Of a DNA stretch of 58,111 bases, positions 52,175 to 58,111 are shown one piece after another. Below the pieces are notes generated by a model. The model saw only the letters and a program-made list of their open reading frames with translations, did not search any database and was not told the origin of the DNA. Within the stretch, counting starts at the first letter, position 1; each line of letters begins with the position of its first letter. The DNA is taken from contig JASBVS010000010.1 of the NCBI GenBank assembly GCA_029960955.1, positions 1 through 58,111 on the forward strand, read 5' to 3'. The position numbers and the translations under genes are program-made. Origin of the DNA: Bacillota bacterium (GTDB lineage Bacteria > Bacillota > Sulfobacillia > JAIMAT01).

Positions 52175-53115
52175 CCGCCCACCCCCATGCGGCGCGCCAG
52201 CTCCTCCACCTCCGCCGCCTCGCCCACGTGGCTGACCTCCGCCTCGGGCAGCGTGCGGCGGACGAAGCCGCCCAGCGCCGTGCCCGGGCCGACCTCCACG
52301 AAGTGGCGGATCCCGTCCCTCCACATCGCGCGCAACGTCTCCTCCCAGTAGACCGGATGGTCCACCTGCCGGATCAGCGCCCGGCGGATGGCCGATGGCG
52401 AGCGCCTCGGCCGGGCGTCCACGTTCTGGTAGACGGGCACGGACGGGCGGGCGATGCGGAGCGCCCGCAGCTCCGGTTCCAGCCGTTCGGCCGCCGGCGT
52501 CATCAGCGGGCAGTGGAAGGGCGCGCTGACCCGGAGAGGAAGCAGGCGCCGGGCGCCCATCCCGCGCAGAAGCTCCGCCGCGCGCTCGACGGCCTCCCGC
52601 CCGCCTCCGATCACCACCTGGCCCGGGCAGTTGAAGTTGACCGGCTCGACCACGCCGCCGCCCGCGGCCGCCTGGCGGCAGGCGCGCGCCACCGCCTCCC
52701 GCTCCAGGCCCAGGACCGCCACCATGGCGCCCTCGCCCTCCGGCACCGCCTCCTGCATGTAGCGGCCCCGGTGCTCCACCAGGCGCAGCGCCTCCTCCAG
52801 GCCGAGCGCGCCCGCCACCACCAGCGCCGAGTACTCGCCCAGACTGAGGCCGGCCACCGCGTCGGGCCGGTAGCCGAGCTCCTGCAACAGCCGCGCCGCG
52901 GCCACGCTCGTCGCCAGCAGGGCGGGCTGCGTCCGCTCCGTCCGGTCCAGCTCCGCCTGGGGCCCCTCGAAGCAGAGGCGGGCAAGCGGCCAGCCCAGCG
53001 CCCGGTCGGCGAGGGCGAAGACCTCGCGCGCCGCCGACCAGCGCTGCCAGAGATCGAAGCCCATCCCCACCGCCTGCGCGCCCTGCCCGGGGAAGAGCCA
53101 GGCGACGCCTTTCAC
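52171..53115 (-). CDS. fabD: Malonyl-CoA:ACP transacylase FabD
   Basis: Loads malonate onto ACP. The 314-residue product begins VKGVAWLFPGQGAQAVGMGF and has the nucleophile Ser91 in GLSLGEYSALVVAGAL, His in SAPFHCPLMTPAAERL and NVDARPR/VEVGPGTALGGFV at the end. The usual GHSLGE is GLSLGE, a variant also found in clostridial enzymes. The GTG start overlaps the fabH stop (GTGA). Confidence 0.96.
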   Translation of the reverse strand: MKGVAWLFPGQGAQAVGMGFDLWQRWSAAREVFALADRALGWPLARLCFEGPQAELDRTERTQPALLATSVAAARLLQELGYRPDAVAGLSLGEYSALVVAGALGLEEALRLVEHRGRYMQEAVPEGEGAMVAVLGLEREAVARACRQAAAGGGVVEPVNFNCPGQVVIGGGREAVERAAELLRGMGARRLLPLRVSAPFHCPLMTPAAERLEPELRALRIARPSVPVYQNVDARPRRSPSAIRRALIRQVDHPVYWEETLRAMWRDGIRHFVEVGPGTALGGFVRRTLPEAEVSHVGEAAEVEELARRMGVGG

Positions 53116-54164
53116 GACTCCCACGTCCCCGGCTCGAGCAGGCTGCGCACGCGGGAGAGCGCCCGGTCCTGACCGGTGGCGCCCGTCCAGCGCCAGACGG
53201 CGGCCGCCCAGGTGAGCCCGGCGCCGAAGGCCGCGGTCAGCACCAGGTCGCCCGGCCGCAGCCGGCCGCCGGTCTCGGCATCGTAGAGCGAGACGGGGAT
53301 GGAGGCCGAGGAGATGTTGCCGTACCGCTCGATGTTGAGGAAGACGCGCTCGCGCTCGATCCCCAGCCGTTCTCCCACGGCGTCGATGATGCGCGCGTTG
53401 GCCTGGTGCGGGACGAAGAGGTCGACGTCCGCGACGCGCAGTCCCGCCTGCGCCAGCACCTGCTCCGAGGCGCGGACCATGGCCGGCACGGCCAGGCGGA
53501 AGACCTCGCGCCCGTTCATGCGGATGGTGTGCTCCCCCTGCAGGACGGTCTCCAGCGACGCGGGCCGGCGCGAGCCGCCTGCCGGCTGGCTGATCAGGTC
53601 GGCGTGGCCGCCGTCGGCGCCCAGGACGACGCCCAGCAGGCCCTCGCCCTCGGGGGCGGGCTCGAGGACCGCCGCGCCCGCCCCGTCGCCGAAGAGAACG
53701 CAGGTGGAGCGGTCGCTCCAGTCGACGATGCGCGAGAGCGTCTCCGCGCCGATCACCAGGACGCGGCGGTAGGTGCCGGTGCGGATGAACTGCGCGCCCA
53801 CGCTCACCCCGTAGAGGAAGCCCGAGCAGGCCGCCTCCAGGTCGAAGCTGGCGGCGCGCCGGGCACCCAGCGCTTCCTGCACCAGGCAGCCGGTGGCCGG
53901 AAAGAGCATGTCCGGCGTCACGGTGGCGACGATGATCAGGTCGATCTCCTCCGCCTCCACCCCGGCGTTGGCCAGGGCCTGGCGCGCCGCCCCCAGGGCC
54001 AGGTCGGAGGTGGCGACGGTGGCGGAGGCGATCCGCCGCTCGACGATGCCCGTGCGGGTGAGGATCCACTCGTGGCTCGTCTCCACCATGCTGGCCAGGT
54101 CGGCGTTGGTGCGGATCTCCTCCGGGAGCGAAACGCCCAGCCCCCTGATGGTCACGCCCGTCAA
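53112..54164 (-). CDS. fabH: Beta-ketoacyl-ACP synthase III (FabH)
   Basis: Starts fatty acid synthesis by condensing acyl-CoA with malonyl-ACP. The 350-residue product has Cys113 in LEAACSGFLYGV, His in FVPHQANARIIDAV and Asn in YGNISSASIPVSL. In standard Firmicutes plsX occupies the place right after fapR; here fabH does. TTG start, overlapping the fapR stop (TTGA), with GGGGGTGA six bases upstream. Confidence 0.97.
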   Translation of the reverse strand: MTGVTIRGLGVSLPEEIRTNADLASMVETSHEWILTRTGIVERRIASATVATSDLALGAARQALANAGVEAEEIDLIIVATVTPDMLFPATGCLVQEALGARRAASFDLEAACSGFLYGVSVGAQFIRTGTYRRVLVIGAETLSRIVDWSDRSTCVLFGDGAGAAVLEPAPEGEGLLGVVLGADGGHADLISQPAGGSRRPASLETVLQGEHTIRMNGREVFRLAVPAMVRASEQVLAQAGLRVADVDLFVPHQANARIIDAVGERLGIERERVFLNIERYGNISSASIPVSLYDAETGGRLRPGDLVLTAAFGAGLTWAAAVWRWTGATGQDRALSRVRSLLEPGTWES

Positions 54165-54745
54165 AGCGCTTCACCCCCGCCCCGCTCTTCGACGATCATG
54201 AACTTGCCGCGGAAGACCGGACGCTCGCCCGCCCGGCTCTCCACCAGGACCACGTGCTCGGAGAGAGAAGGCCGGCGAATCACCTCGGCGCGGGCCACGA
54301 CCCGCTCGCCCACCCGCACCTCGCTCTTGAACTTGGCGTTGGCCACGCGCGTCCGCGCCGCGGGCGCGTCGATGACGGCCAGGGCGAGCGACTCCGCCTG
54401 CGCGAAGAGCACCTGCCCGCGGACCACATGGGAGCGCTCGAAGGCCATCGCCTCGTCGGTCTCGAGCAGCGAGACGGCGTGCGAGCCGAGCTCCAGCTCC
54501 ACCAGCTCGCCCACCACCTCCGCCCGCCCCACGCTGCGCAGGCGCTCGTAGGCGCGGCGGGCCATCTCCTGCACCCGCAGGCGCAGCTCGGGGATGCCCA
54601 GGGCCATCCGGTCGAGGCGGACGGTCTGCACGCTGACCAGGAAGTGGCGCGCCAGCTCCTCGTCGGTCACGAAGGGGTTCCGCTCGAGGTACTCGCGCAG
54701 GGCGCGCAGCCGCTGGCGCCGGTGTTGCTGGGTGAACGTGCCCAT
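54161..54745 (-). CDS. fapR: Fatty acid and phospholipid regulator FapR
   Basis: Malonyl-CoA-sensing repressor of lipid synthesis genes in Bacillota. The 194-residue product has an N-terminal helix-turn-helix (residues ~20-50, FVTDEELARHFLVSVQTVRL with DRMALGIPELRLRV) and a C-terminal hotdog domain that binds malonyl-CoA (VVRGQVLFAQAESLALAVID, NAKFKSEVRVGERVVARAEV). It heads the fab operon and has a matching operator in its own promoter. Confidence 0.96.
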   Translation of the reverse strand: MGTFTQQHRRQRLRALREYLERNPFVTDEELARHFLVSVQTVRLDRMALGIPELRLRVQEMARRAYERLRSVGRAEVVGELVELELGSHAVSLLETDEAMAFERSHVVRGQVLFAQAESLALAVIDAPAARTRVANAKFKSEVRVGERVVARAEVIRRPSLSEHVVLVESRAGERPVFRGKFMIVEERGGGEAL

Positions 54746-54792
54746 CGACCTTCCTTCCGCTCCGCCCGGTCTACGGGTTCACGATCCTGGTG

Positions 54793-54798
54793 ATTGTA
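54793..54798 (-). promoter_or_regulatory. Extended -10 promoter of the fapR-fab operon
   Basis: TACAAT preceded by TGC gives an extended -10 element on the minus strand, about 48 bases upstream of the fapR ATG. TTGATA lies 19 bases upstream and may be a weak -35. The FapR-like site covers the spacer and -35 region, so binding should block transcription. Confidence 0.65.
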
Positions 54799-54806
54799 GC
54801 ATGATC

Positions 54807-54823
54807 TTAAGACCAGGTATCAA
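54807..54823 (-). promoter_or_regulatory. FapR operator (FapR box)
   Basis: The minus strand reads TTGATACCTGGTCTTAA, a 17-base imperfect palindrome close to the Bacillus FapR box (about TTAGTACCTrGTmyTAA). It lies in the spacer/-35 part of the fapR promoter in an AT-rich patch. Autoregulation by FapR with malonyl-CoA as inducer is known in Bacillus and fits here. Confidence 0.8.
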
Positions 54824-54839
54824 TGAAGCGGCCGACGAA

Positions 54840-54876
54840 GAGGGCCATGGCCGGACCGCCTTCGACCATGGCCTCT
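54840..54876. terminator. Inverted repeat after rpmF
   Basis: GGGCCATGG-type arm (54840-54850) pairs with CCATGGCCTCT (54866-54876): eight base pairs, a bulge, then three more. It lies between the rpmF stop and the fapR promoter. There is no T-tract, so this is only a possible terminator or attenuating structure. Confidence 0.3.
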
Positions 54877-54920
54877 CGCAGAGCGGAAAGCCGCCGCGGC
54901 CGGTCGCCTCGCGGGGCGTC

Positions 54921-55100
54921 TCACTCGCCCGAGCGGACCACCTCGCGCTCCCCGTAGTAGCCGCAGTGGGGGCAGGCGTGATGCGGCAGCTTCATCTCGT
55001 GGCAGTGCGGGCAAGGGACGAGGTTGGGCGCCGTCAGCTTCCAGTGGGCCGCCCGCTTGTCCCGACGCGACTTGGAGAACCTGCGCTTAGGATTGCCCAT
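54921..55100 (-). CDS. rpmF: 50S ribosomal protein L32
   Basis: Zinc-ribbon ribosomal protein, 59 residues. It starts GNPKRRFSKSRRDKRAAHWK and has the Cys pairs CPHC and CPHCGYYG of the zinc-binding L32 form. It overlaps the end of yceD by 14 bases, the widespread yceD-rpmF arrangement. It precedes the fapR operon by about 120 bases. Confidence 0.97.
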   Translation of the reverse strand: MGNPKRRFSKSRRDKRAAHWKLTAPNLVPCPHCHEMKLPHHACPHCGYYGEREVVRSGE

Positions 55101-55671
55101 CCTTCTCCCTCCCCTCGCCTTCCGCAGCCGCTCCCGGGAAGCGGAGCCGCTCCAGCGCCGCCCAGCGCAGGTCGGGCGCTCCGGCGCCCGCGTGGCCGCA
55201 GTCGGCCTCGTTCAGATTGGCTCCGCAGACCGGGCAGAGGCCGCGGCAGTCGGGCCGGCAGAGGCGCTTGAGCGGCAGGTCCAGGAGCAGGTTCTCCCGG
55301 AAGCCCTCCTCCAGGTCGATGGTGGTGCCGGCGGGGTCGAGCAGCCGCGTCGGCCGGTCGACCTCCTCCTCCTCGCGCCCGGGCCAGCGCTGGCGCTCCT
55401 CCGGCGTCTGGTAGATCTCTGCGTAGTCGAGGCGGACGGGCTGCGAGAACTCGCCGAGGCAGCGGTCGCAGACCAGGAGCGCCACCGCCTCGGCCTGCAC
55501 GTGCGCCAGGATCTGGTGGGGCAGGTGTTCGAGCTCCACGGCGAAGCGGACGGTACCCGCCAGGGCGGGCAGGCCGTTCTCCTCCCCGCCCGGCTCCCAG
55601 CGCTCCTCCCCTTCCACGTAGCTGCGCGCACCGGGCGCCTCCCTGCGCAGCTGCGAGACGTCGATCTTCAG
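55087..55671 (-). CDS. yceD: YceD/YlbN family (DUF177) protein
   Basis: Small protein encoded beside rpmF in nearly all bacteria; linked to 23S rRNA accumulation in some. The 194-residue product has the zinc-like segment CRPDCRGLCPVCGANLNEAD and the CDRCLGEFSQPVRLDYAEIY motif. The family N-terminus KIDVSQLRRE is encoded in frame upstream of the first GTG (55617) and directly after a CTG at 55671; an in-frame TGA lies three codons earlier, so CTG is the only start that keeps it. GGGTGATC lies just upstream. Confidence 0.9.
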   Translation of the reverse strand: MKIDVSQLRREAPGARSYVEGEERWEPGGEENGLPALAGTVRFAVELEHLPHQILAHVQAEAVALLVCDRCLGEFSQPVRLDYAEIYQTPEERQRWPGREEEEVDRPTRLLDPAGTTIDLEEGFRENLLLDLPLKRLCRPDCRGLCPVCGANLNEADCGHAGAGAPDLRWAALERLRFPGAAAEGEGREKDGQS

Positions 55672-55689
55672 CCCGGATCACCCGGGCGG

Positions 55690-55718
55690 AGTATAGCCTC
55701 GCCCCGGGGAGCCGTCAA
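55690..55718 (-). promoter_or_regulatory. Sigma-A promoter for yceD-rpmF
   Basis: TTGACG (55713-55718) and TATACT (55690-55695) with a 17-base spacer on the minus strand. Transcription would start near 55683, leaving a leader of only about 12 bases before the CTG codon at 55671. Confidence 0.78.
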
Positions 55719-55753
55719 CGAAGGCGAAAGGGCCGGGCTTCGCCGCCCTGGGC

Positions 55754-55759
55754 TACAAT
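55754..55759 (+). promoter_or_regulatory. Possible -10 element for the FolC-like gene
   Basis: TACAAT lies 67 bases before the ATG on the plus strand, divergent from the yceD promoter. No good -35 was identified. Confidence 0.4.
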
Positions 55760-55825
55760 ACCGCGGCGGAGAACGGCGGACGGGCCCGGCGACCCCGGGC
55801 GGCCGGAGCGCGGCGGAGGTGGGCG

Positions 55826-57199
55826 ATGGAGCTGGACGCGGCCCTGGACTGGCTCTACTCCTCCTGGCTCGAGGCGAGGCCGCTCGTGGCGCGCGTCGGG
55901 GTCGCACCCGGCGCCGGGCGCGACGAGATCGTCCGCCACCCCGAGGTGACCGGCCGCCTCCTGGAGGCGCTCGGCCACCCGGAACGGGGGCTCGACGTCA
56001 TCAACGTGGCGGGCAGCAAGGGAAAGGGGTCGACGGCCAGCTTCCTCGCCTCGCTCCTGGCGGCGCTCGGGGCGCGCGCCGGCCTCTTCACCGGCCCCGA
56101 CCTCCTGGAGTACACGGAGCGGATCCGTCTCGACGGCCGGGCGATCGAGCCTCGCCGGCTGGCGCGCCTGCTCCTCGAGGAACTCCGCCCCGCGGTGGAG
56201 GCGCTTCGCCTCAGGCCGCCCGTCTACGCCAGCCCCGTCGGGCTGGCCCTCCTCGCCGCCCTCCTCTGGTTCCGCCAGGAAGGGGCGACGGTGGCGGTGC
56301 TGGAGCACGGGCGCGGCGCCCGCTACGACGACGTCAACCAGGTGCCGCACCGGCTGGCCGTCCTGACGCCGGTGATGGCCGAGCACAGGGAGGAGCTGGG
56401 CGCGACGCTGGAGCGGATCGCCTGGCAGAAGGCCGCTGTCATCCGCCCGGAGACGGAGGCGGCGGTGCTCGCCCGCCAGGAGCCGCCGGTGGTCGAGGCG
56501 GCCGAGCGCGAGGCCCGGGCGGGCCGCGGGCGCGGAGCGGCGGCGGAGGTCGACCTGGCGGGGCGGGACTTCCTCTGGCGGTCGCGCGGGGTCGACGACG
56601 CCGGGGAGGAGGCGCTCCGCTTCGACCTGACCACCCCCTGGGCCGAGTACGCGGGGCTTGCGGTGCGCGGGCGGGCGCCCTTCCTGGTGGAGAACGCCGC
56701 CGTGGCGGTGCGCGCCGCCGAGCGCTGGTACGGGGGGCCGCTTCCCGTGGAGGCCGTGCGCCAAGCGCTGGGCCGGGTCCGGCTCCACGGGCGGCTGGAG
56801 GTGCTGGAGCGGGAGCCACTGGTGGTGGTGGACGGCGCCATCCACCCCCGCGCCGCGGCCGGGGCGCTGGAGGCGCTGCGCCGCGCGCCGCGACCGCGCT
56901 GGCTGATCATGGGCATGCCGCAGGGGAAGGATCTGGCGGGGACGCTCGCGCTCCTCGCGCCGGAGGCGGAGACGGTCTGCCTCACCCGCGCGCGCAACCC
57001 CTACCTGCGCTTCGATCTGGAGCGCGACCGGGCCGCCGCCGCCCAGCTGGGTCTCGCCGTCACGGTCGCCGCCACGCTGGAGGAAGCGCTGGCGCGCGGG
57101 CGCGCCGCCGGCGCCGCCAGCCTCTTCGTCGTCGGCACCCAGTCGCTGGTGGCGGACGCGCTCCGCCTCTACCGCCTCGACCTGCGCGACCTCTGGTGA
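55826..57199 (+). CDS. FolC-like Mur ligase family protein
   Basis: The 457-residue product has the FolC/Mur ligase order: P-loop VINVAGSKGKGSTASFLASL, an omega-loop region, a central domain and a C-terminal domain. Two normally strict FolC motifs are altered: the EVGxGGRxDxTN box reads LEHGRGARYDDVNQV, and DGAHNP reads VVVDGAIHPRAA. It may be a folylpolyglutamate synthase paralogue or a related amide ligase with another substrate. The ATG has GGAGGTG five to six bases upstream. It is a single plus-strand gene divergent from yceD. Confidence 0.75.
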   Translation: MELDAALDWLYSSWLEARPLVARVGVAPGAGRDEIVRHPEVTGRLLEALGHPERGLDVINVAGSKGKGSTASFLASLLAALGARAGLFTGPDLLEYTERIRLDGRAIEPRRLARLLLEELRPAVEALRLRPPVYASPVGLALLAALLWFRQEGATVAVLEHGRGARYDDVNQVPHRLAVLTPVMAEHREELGATLERIAWQKAAVIRPETEAAVLARQEPPVVEAAEREARAGRGRGAAAEVDLAGRDFLWRSRGVDDAGEEALRFDLTTPWAEYAGLAVRGRAPFLVENAAVAVRAAERWYGGPLPVEAVRQALGRVRLHGRLEVLEREPLVVVDGAIHPRAAAGALEALRRAPRPRWLIMGMPQGKDLAGTLALLAPEAETVCLTRARNPYLRFDLERDRAAAAQLGLAVTVAATLEEALARGRAAGAASLFVVGTQSLVADALRLYRLDLRDLW

Positions 57200-57237
57200 G
57201 CGGGCAGCCCGGCGGGCGGGCCCGCGCCCGGCCCCGC

Positions 57238-58111
57238 TCAGGGCGAACCCGGGAGGTCCGCTTCCTGCCTCACCCCCGCCGCCCCTCCCGGGGCCGCCGC
57301 CACCGGAGGAAGGCCGAGCGCCCGGACGGCCTCGCGGAAGTCGCGCACCCCGACGACGCGCCGGTCCGTCCCGAACGCCTCCTTCGCCTGGTCGGCCTCG
57401 CCGGCGGGCAGGAGGAGCAGCGACGCACCCGCCCGCCGCGCGGCGATCGCCTTCAGGCCGACCCCGCCGACGGGTCCGACGCGCCCCCGCCCGTCCAGCG
57501 TCCCGCTCACCGCCACCGCCGGAGCGGGGAGCGGCCGCCGGGCGCCGGCGACCGCCAGCTGGCAGCCGATCTGCCGCTCGAGCTCCAGCGCCAGCCCGAG
57601 GCCGGCCGACGGCCCGGCGATGCCGTCGTCGGCGACGCGGATCTCCAGCTCCCGCCCGCCGGGAGCCCGCCAGCGCCAGCGCCCGGCCCCGGGCCCGGCG
57701 CGCTCCGCCGGGCCGGAGCCCGGATAGGCCGCGGTCGCCACCCTCACCGCCACCGCCTCGGCCTCGGCCATCTGCCGCCGCGCCCGCGCGGCGTATCCGG
57801 CCAGGGAGAGCCCGCCGAGCAGGCTGTCCGCCGGGAGCAGCTGCGCCTCCCCCGCCCCCGCCCGTAGCCAGGCCTCCGGCAGCTGGCCGATCCGGAGCGA
57901 GCGCAGCCGCACCGTCAGCAGGCGAATGCGGGGCCCGCCGCAGGCCGTCCCGCCGGCGCCGGCCGCCGGGGCCGGGGGCGCGCCCGCGGTCGCGGCGCCG
58001 GCCGCCCGGACCCGGACCAGCGCCGACGCCTCCGGGGCCGGGCCCGGCTCCAGCAGGACGTAGCCGCTGGGCAGGGCGGCGAGCAGCAGGAGAACGAGAA
58101 GGACCGCCGCC
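57238..58111 (-). CDS. ylbL: Lon-like S16 protease (YlbL family), 5'-truncated by window edge
   Basis: Membrane-anchored serine protease of the Lon catalytic type, seen beside yceD-rpmF genes in Bacillus. The visible 291 codons include an N-terminal membrane helix (VLLVLLLLAALPSGYVLLEP), a region matching the pre-PDZ part of YlbL (QMAEAEAVAVRVATAAY), and the protease domain with the catalytic Ser in DGIAGPSAGLGLALEL and Lys in VGGVGLKAIAARRAGA. Between residue ~150 and the protease domain there are only about 40 residues, so the PDZ domain of Bacillus YlbL is missing. The start is beyond the right edge. Confidence 0.85.
   Translation of the reverse strand, partial: AAVLLVLLLLAALPSGYVLLEPGPAPEASALVRVRAAGAATAGAPPAPAAGAGGTACGGPRIRLLTVRLRSLRIGQLPEAWLRAGAGEAQLLPADSLLGGLSLAGYAARARRQMAEAEAVAVRVATAAYPGSGPAERAGPGAGRWRWRAPGGRELEIRVADDGIAGPSAGLGLALELERQIGCQLAVAGARRPLPAPAVAVSGTLDGRGRVGPVGGVGLKAIAARRAGASLLLLPAGEADQAKEAFGTDRRVVGVRDFREAVRALGLPPVAAAPGGAAGVRQEADLPGSP

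Noticed and set aside
52820-52860. FabD active-site motif GLSLGE instead of GHSLGE as a defect
   Set aside because: Ser91 and the later catalytic His are present and the Leu variant is known in clostridial FabD proteins, so it is not a sign of inactivity.
1-58111. tRNA, rRNA, CRISPR arrays, IS elements, prophage genes
   Set aside because: Intergenic regions were read on both strands; no cloverleaf-like, repeat-spacer or transposase signals were seen.

Overview
The window is a gene-dense, high-GC chromosomal segment of a flagellated, spore-forming Bacillota. The gene orders dprA-topA-xerC-hslV-hslU-flagellar operon, fapR-fab-rnc-smc-ftsY-ylxM-ffh-rpsP-khpA-rimM-trmD-rplS-lepB-rbgA-rnhB and ylbL/yceD-rpmF are Bacillus/Clostridium core synteny. 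SpoVS and a SpoIIP domain point to sporulation. Very high GC, frequent GTG/TTG starts and Shine-Dalgarno sites of the GGAGG type suggest a Symbiobacterium/Thermaerobacter-like lineage; this assignment is inference. No tRNA, rRNA, IS element, prophage or CRISPR array was seen.

Region 1 (1-11.9 kb, minus strand) is a flagellar basal-body/hook operon in the order flgB-flgC-fliE-fliF-fliG-fliH-fliI-fliJ-fliK-flgD-flgE-flbD-fliL-fliM-fliY/N, running off the left edge. Its leader holds a clear cyclic-di-GMP-I (GEMM) riboswitch followed by an intrinsic terminator, so motility should respond directly to c-di-GMP. Region 2 (12-18.5 kb, minus) is dprA, then topA-xerC-hslV-hslU from its own promoter; codY and trmFO, usual neighbours in Firmicutes, are absent.

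Region 3 (18.6-32.4 kb) is mixed metabolic and accessory: tatA, a type-2 ferredoxin-NADP reductase, aconitase, a hotdog thioesterase, 1-pyrroline-5-carboxylate dehydrogenase, a beta-propeller lipoprotein, an unusual polytopic-membrane (DUF1614-like)-SpoIIP fusion, a manC/nitrilase-like/metallo-beta-lactamase cluster, a HAD phosphatase and a methyltransferase.

Region 4 (32.4-38.7 kb, minus) is rbgA-rnhB-galU-otsAB-comM, joining UDP-glucose synthesis to a fused trehalose-6-phosphate synthase/phosphatase. Region 5 (39-50 kb, minus) holds the ribosome/SRP genes ffh-rpsP-khpA-rimM-trmD-rplS-lepB behind a strong sigma-A promoter, preceded by smc-ftsY-ylxM. spoVS sits between rnc and smc with a sigma-H-like promoter and a strong terminator. 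Region 6 (49.3-54.8 kb, minus) is fapR-fabH-fabD-fabG-fabF-rnc with a FapR-like operator over the fapR promoter; plsX and acpP, normally here, are missing. Region 7 (54.9-58.1 kb) has yceD-rpmF (yceD apparently starting with CTG), a divergent FolC-like Mur ligase, and the 3' part of a Lon-like protease (YlbL) lacking its PDZ domain.
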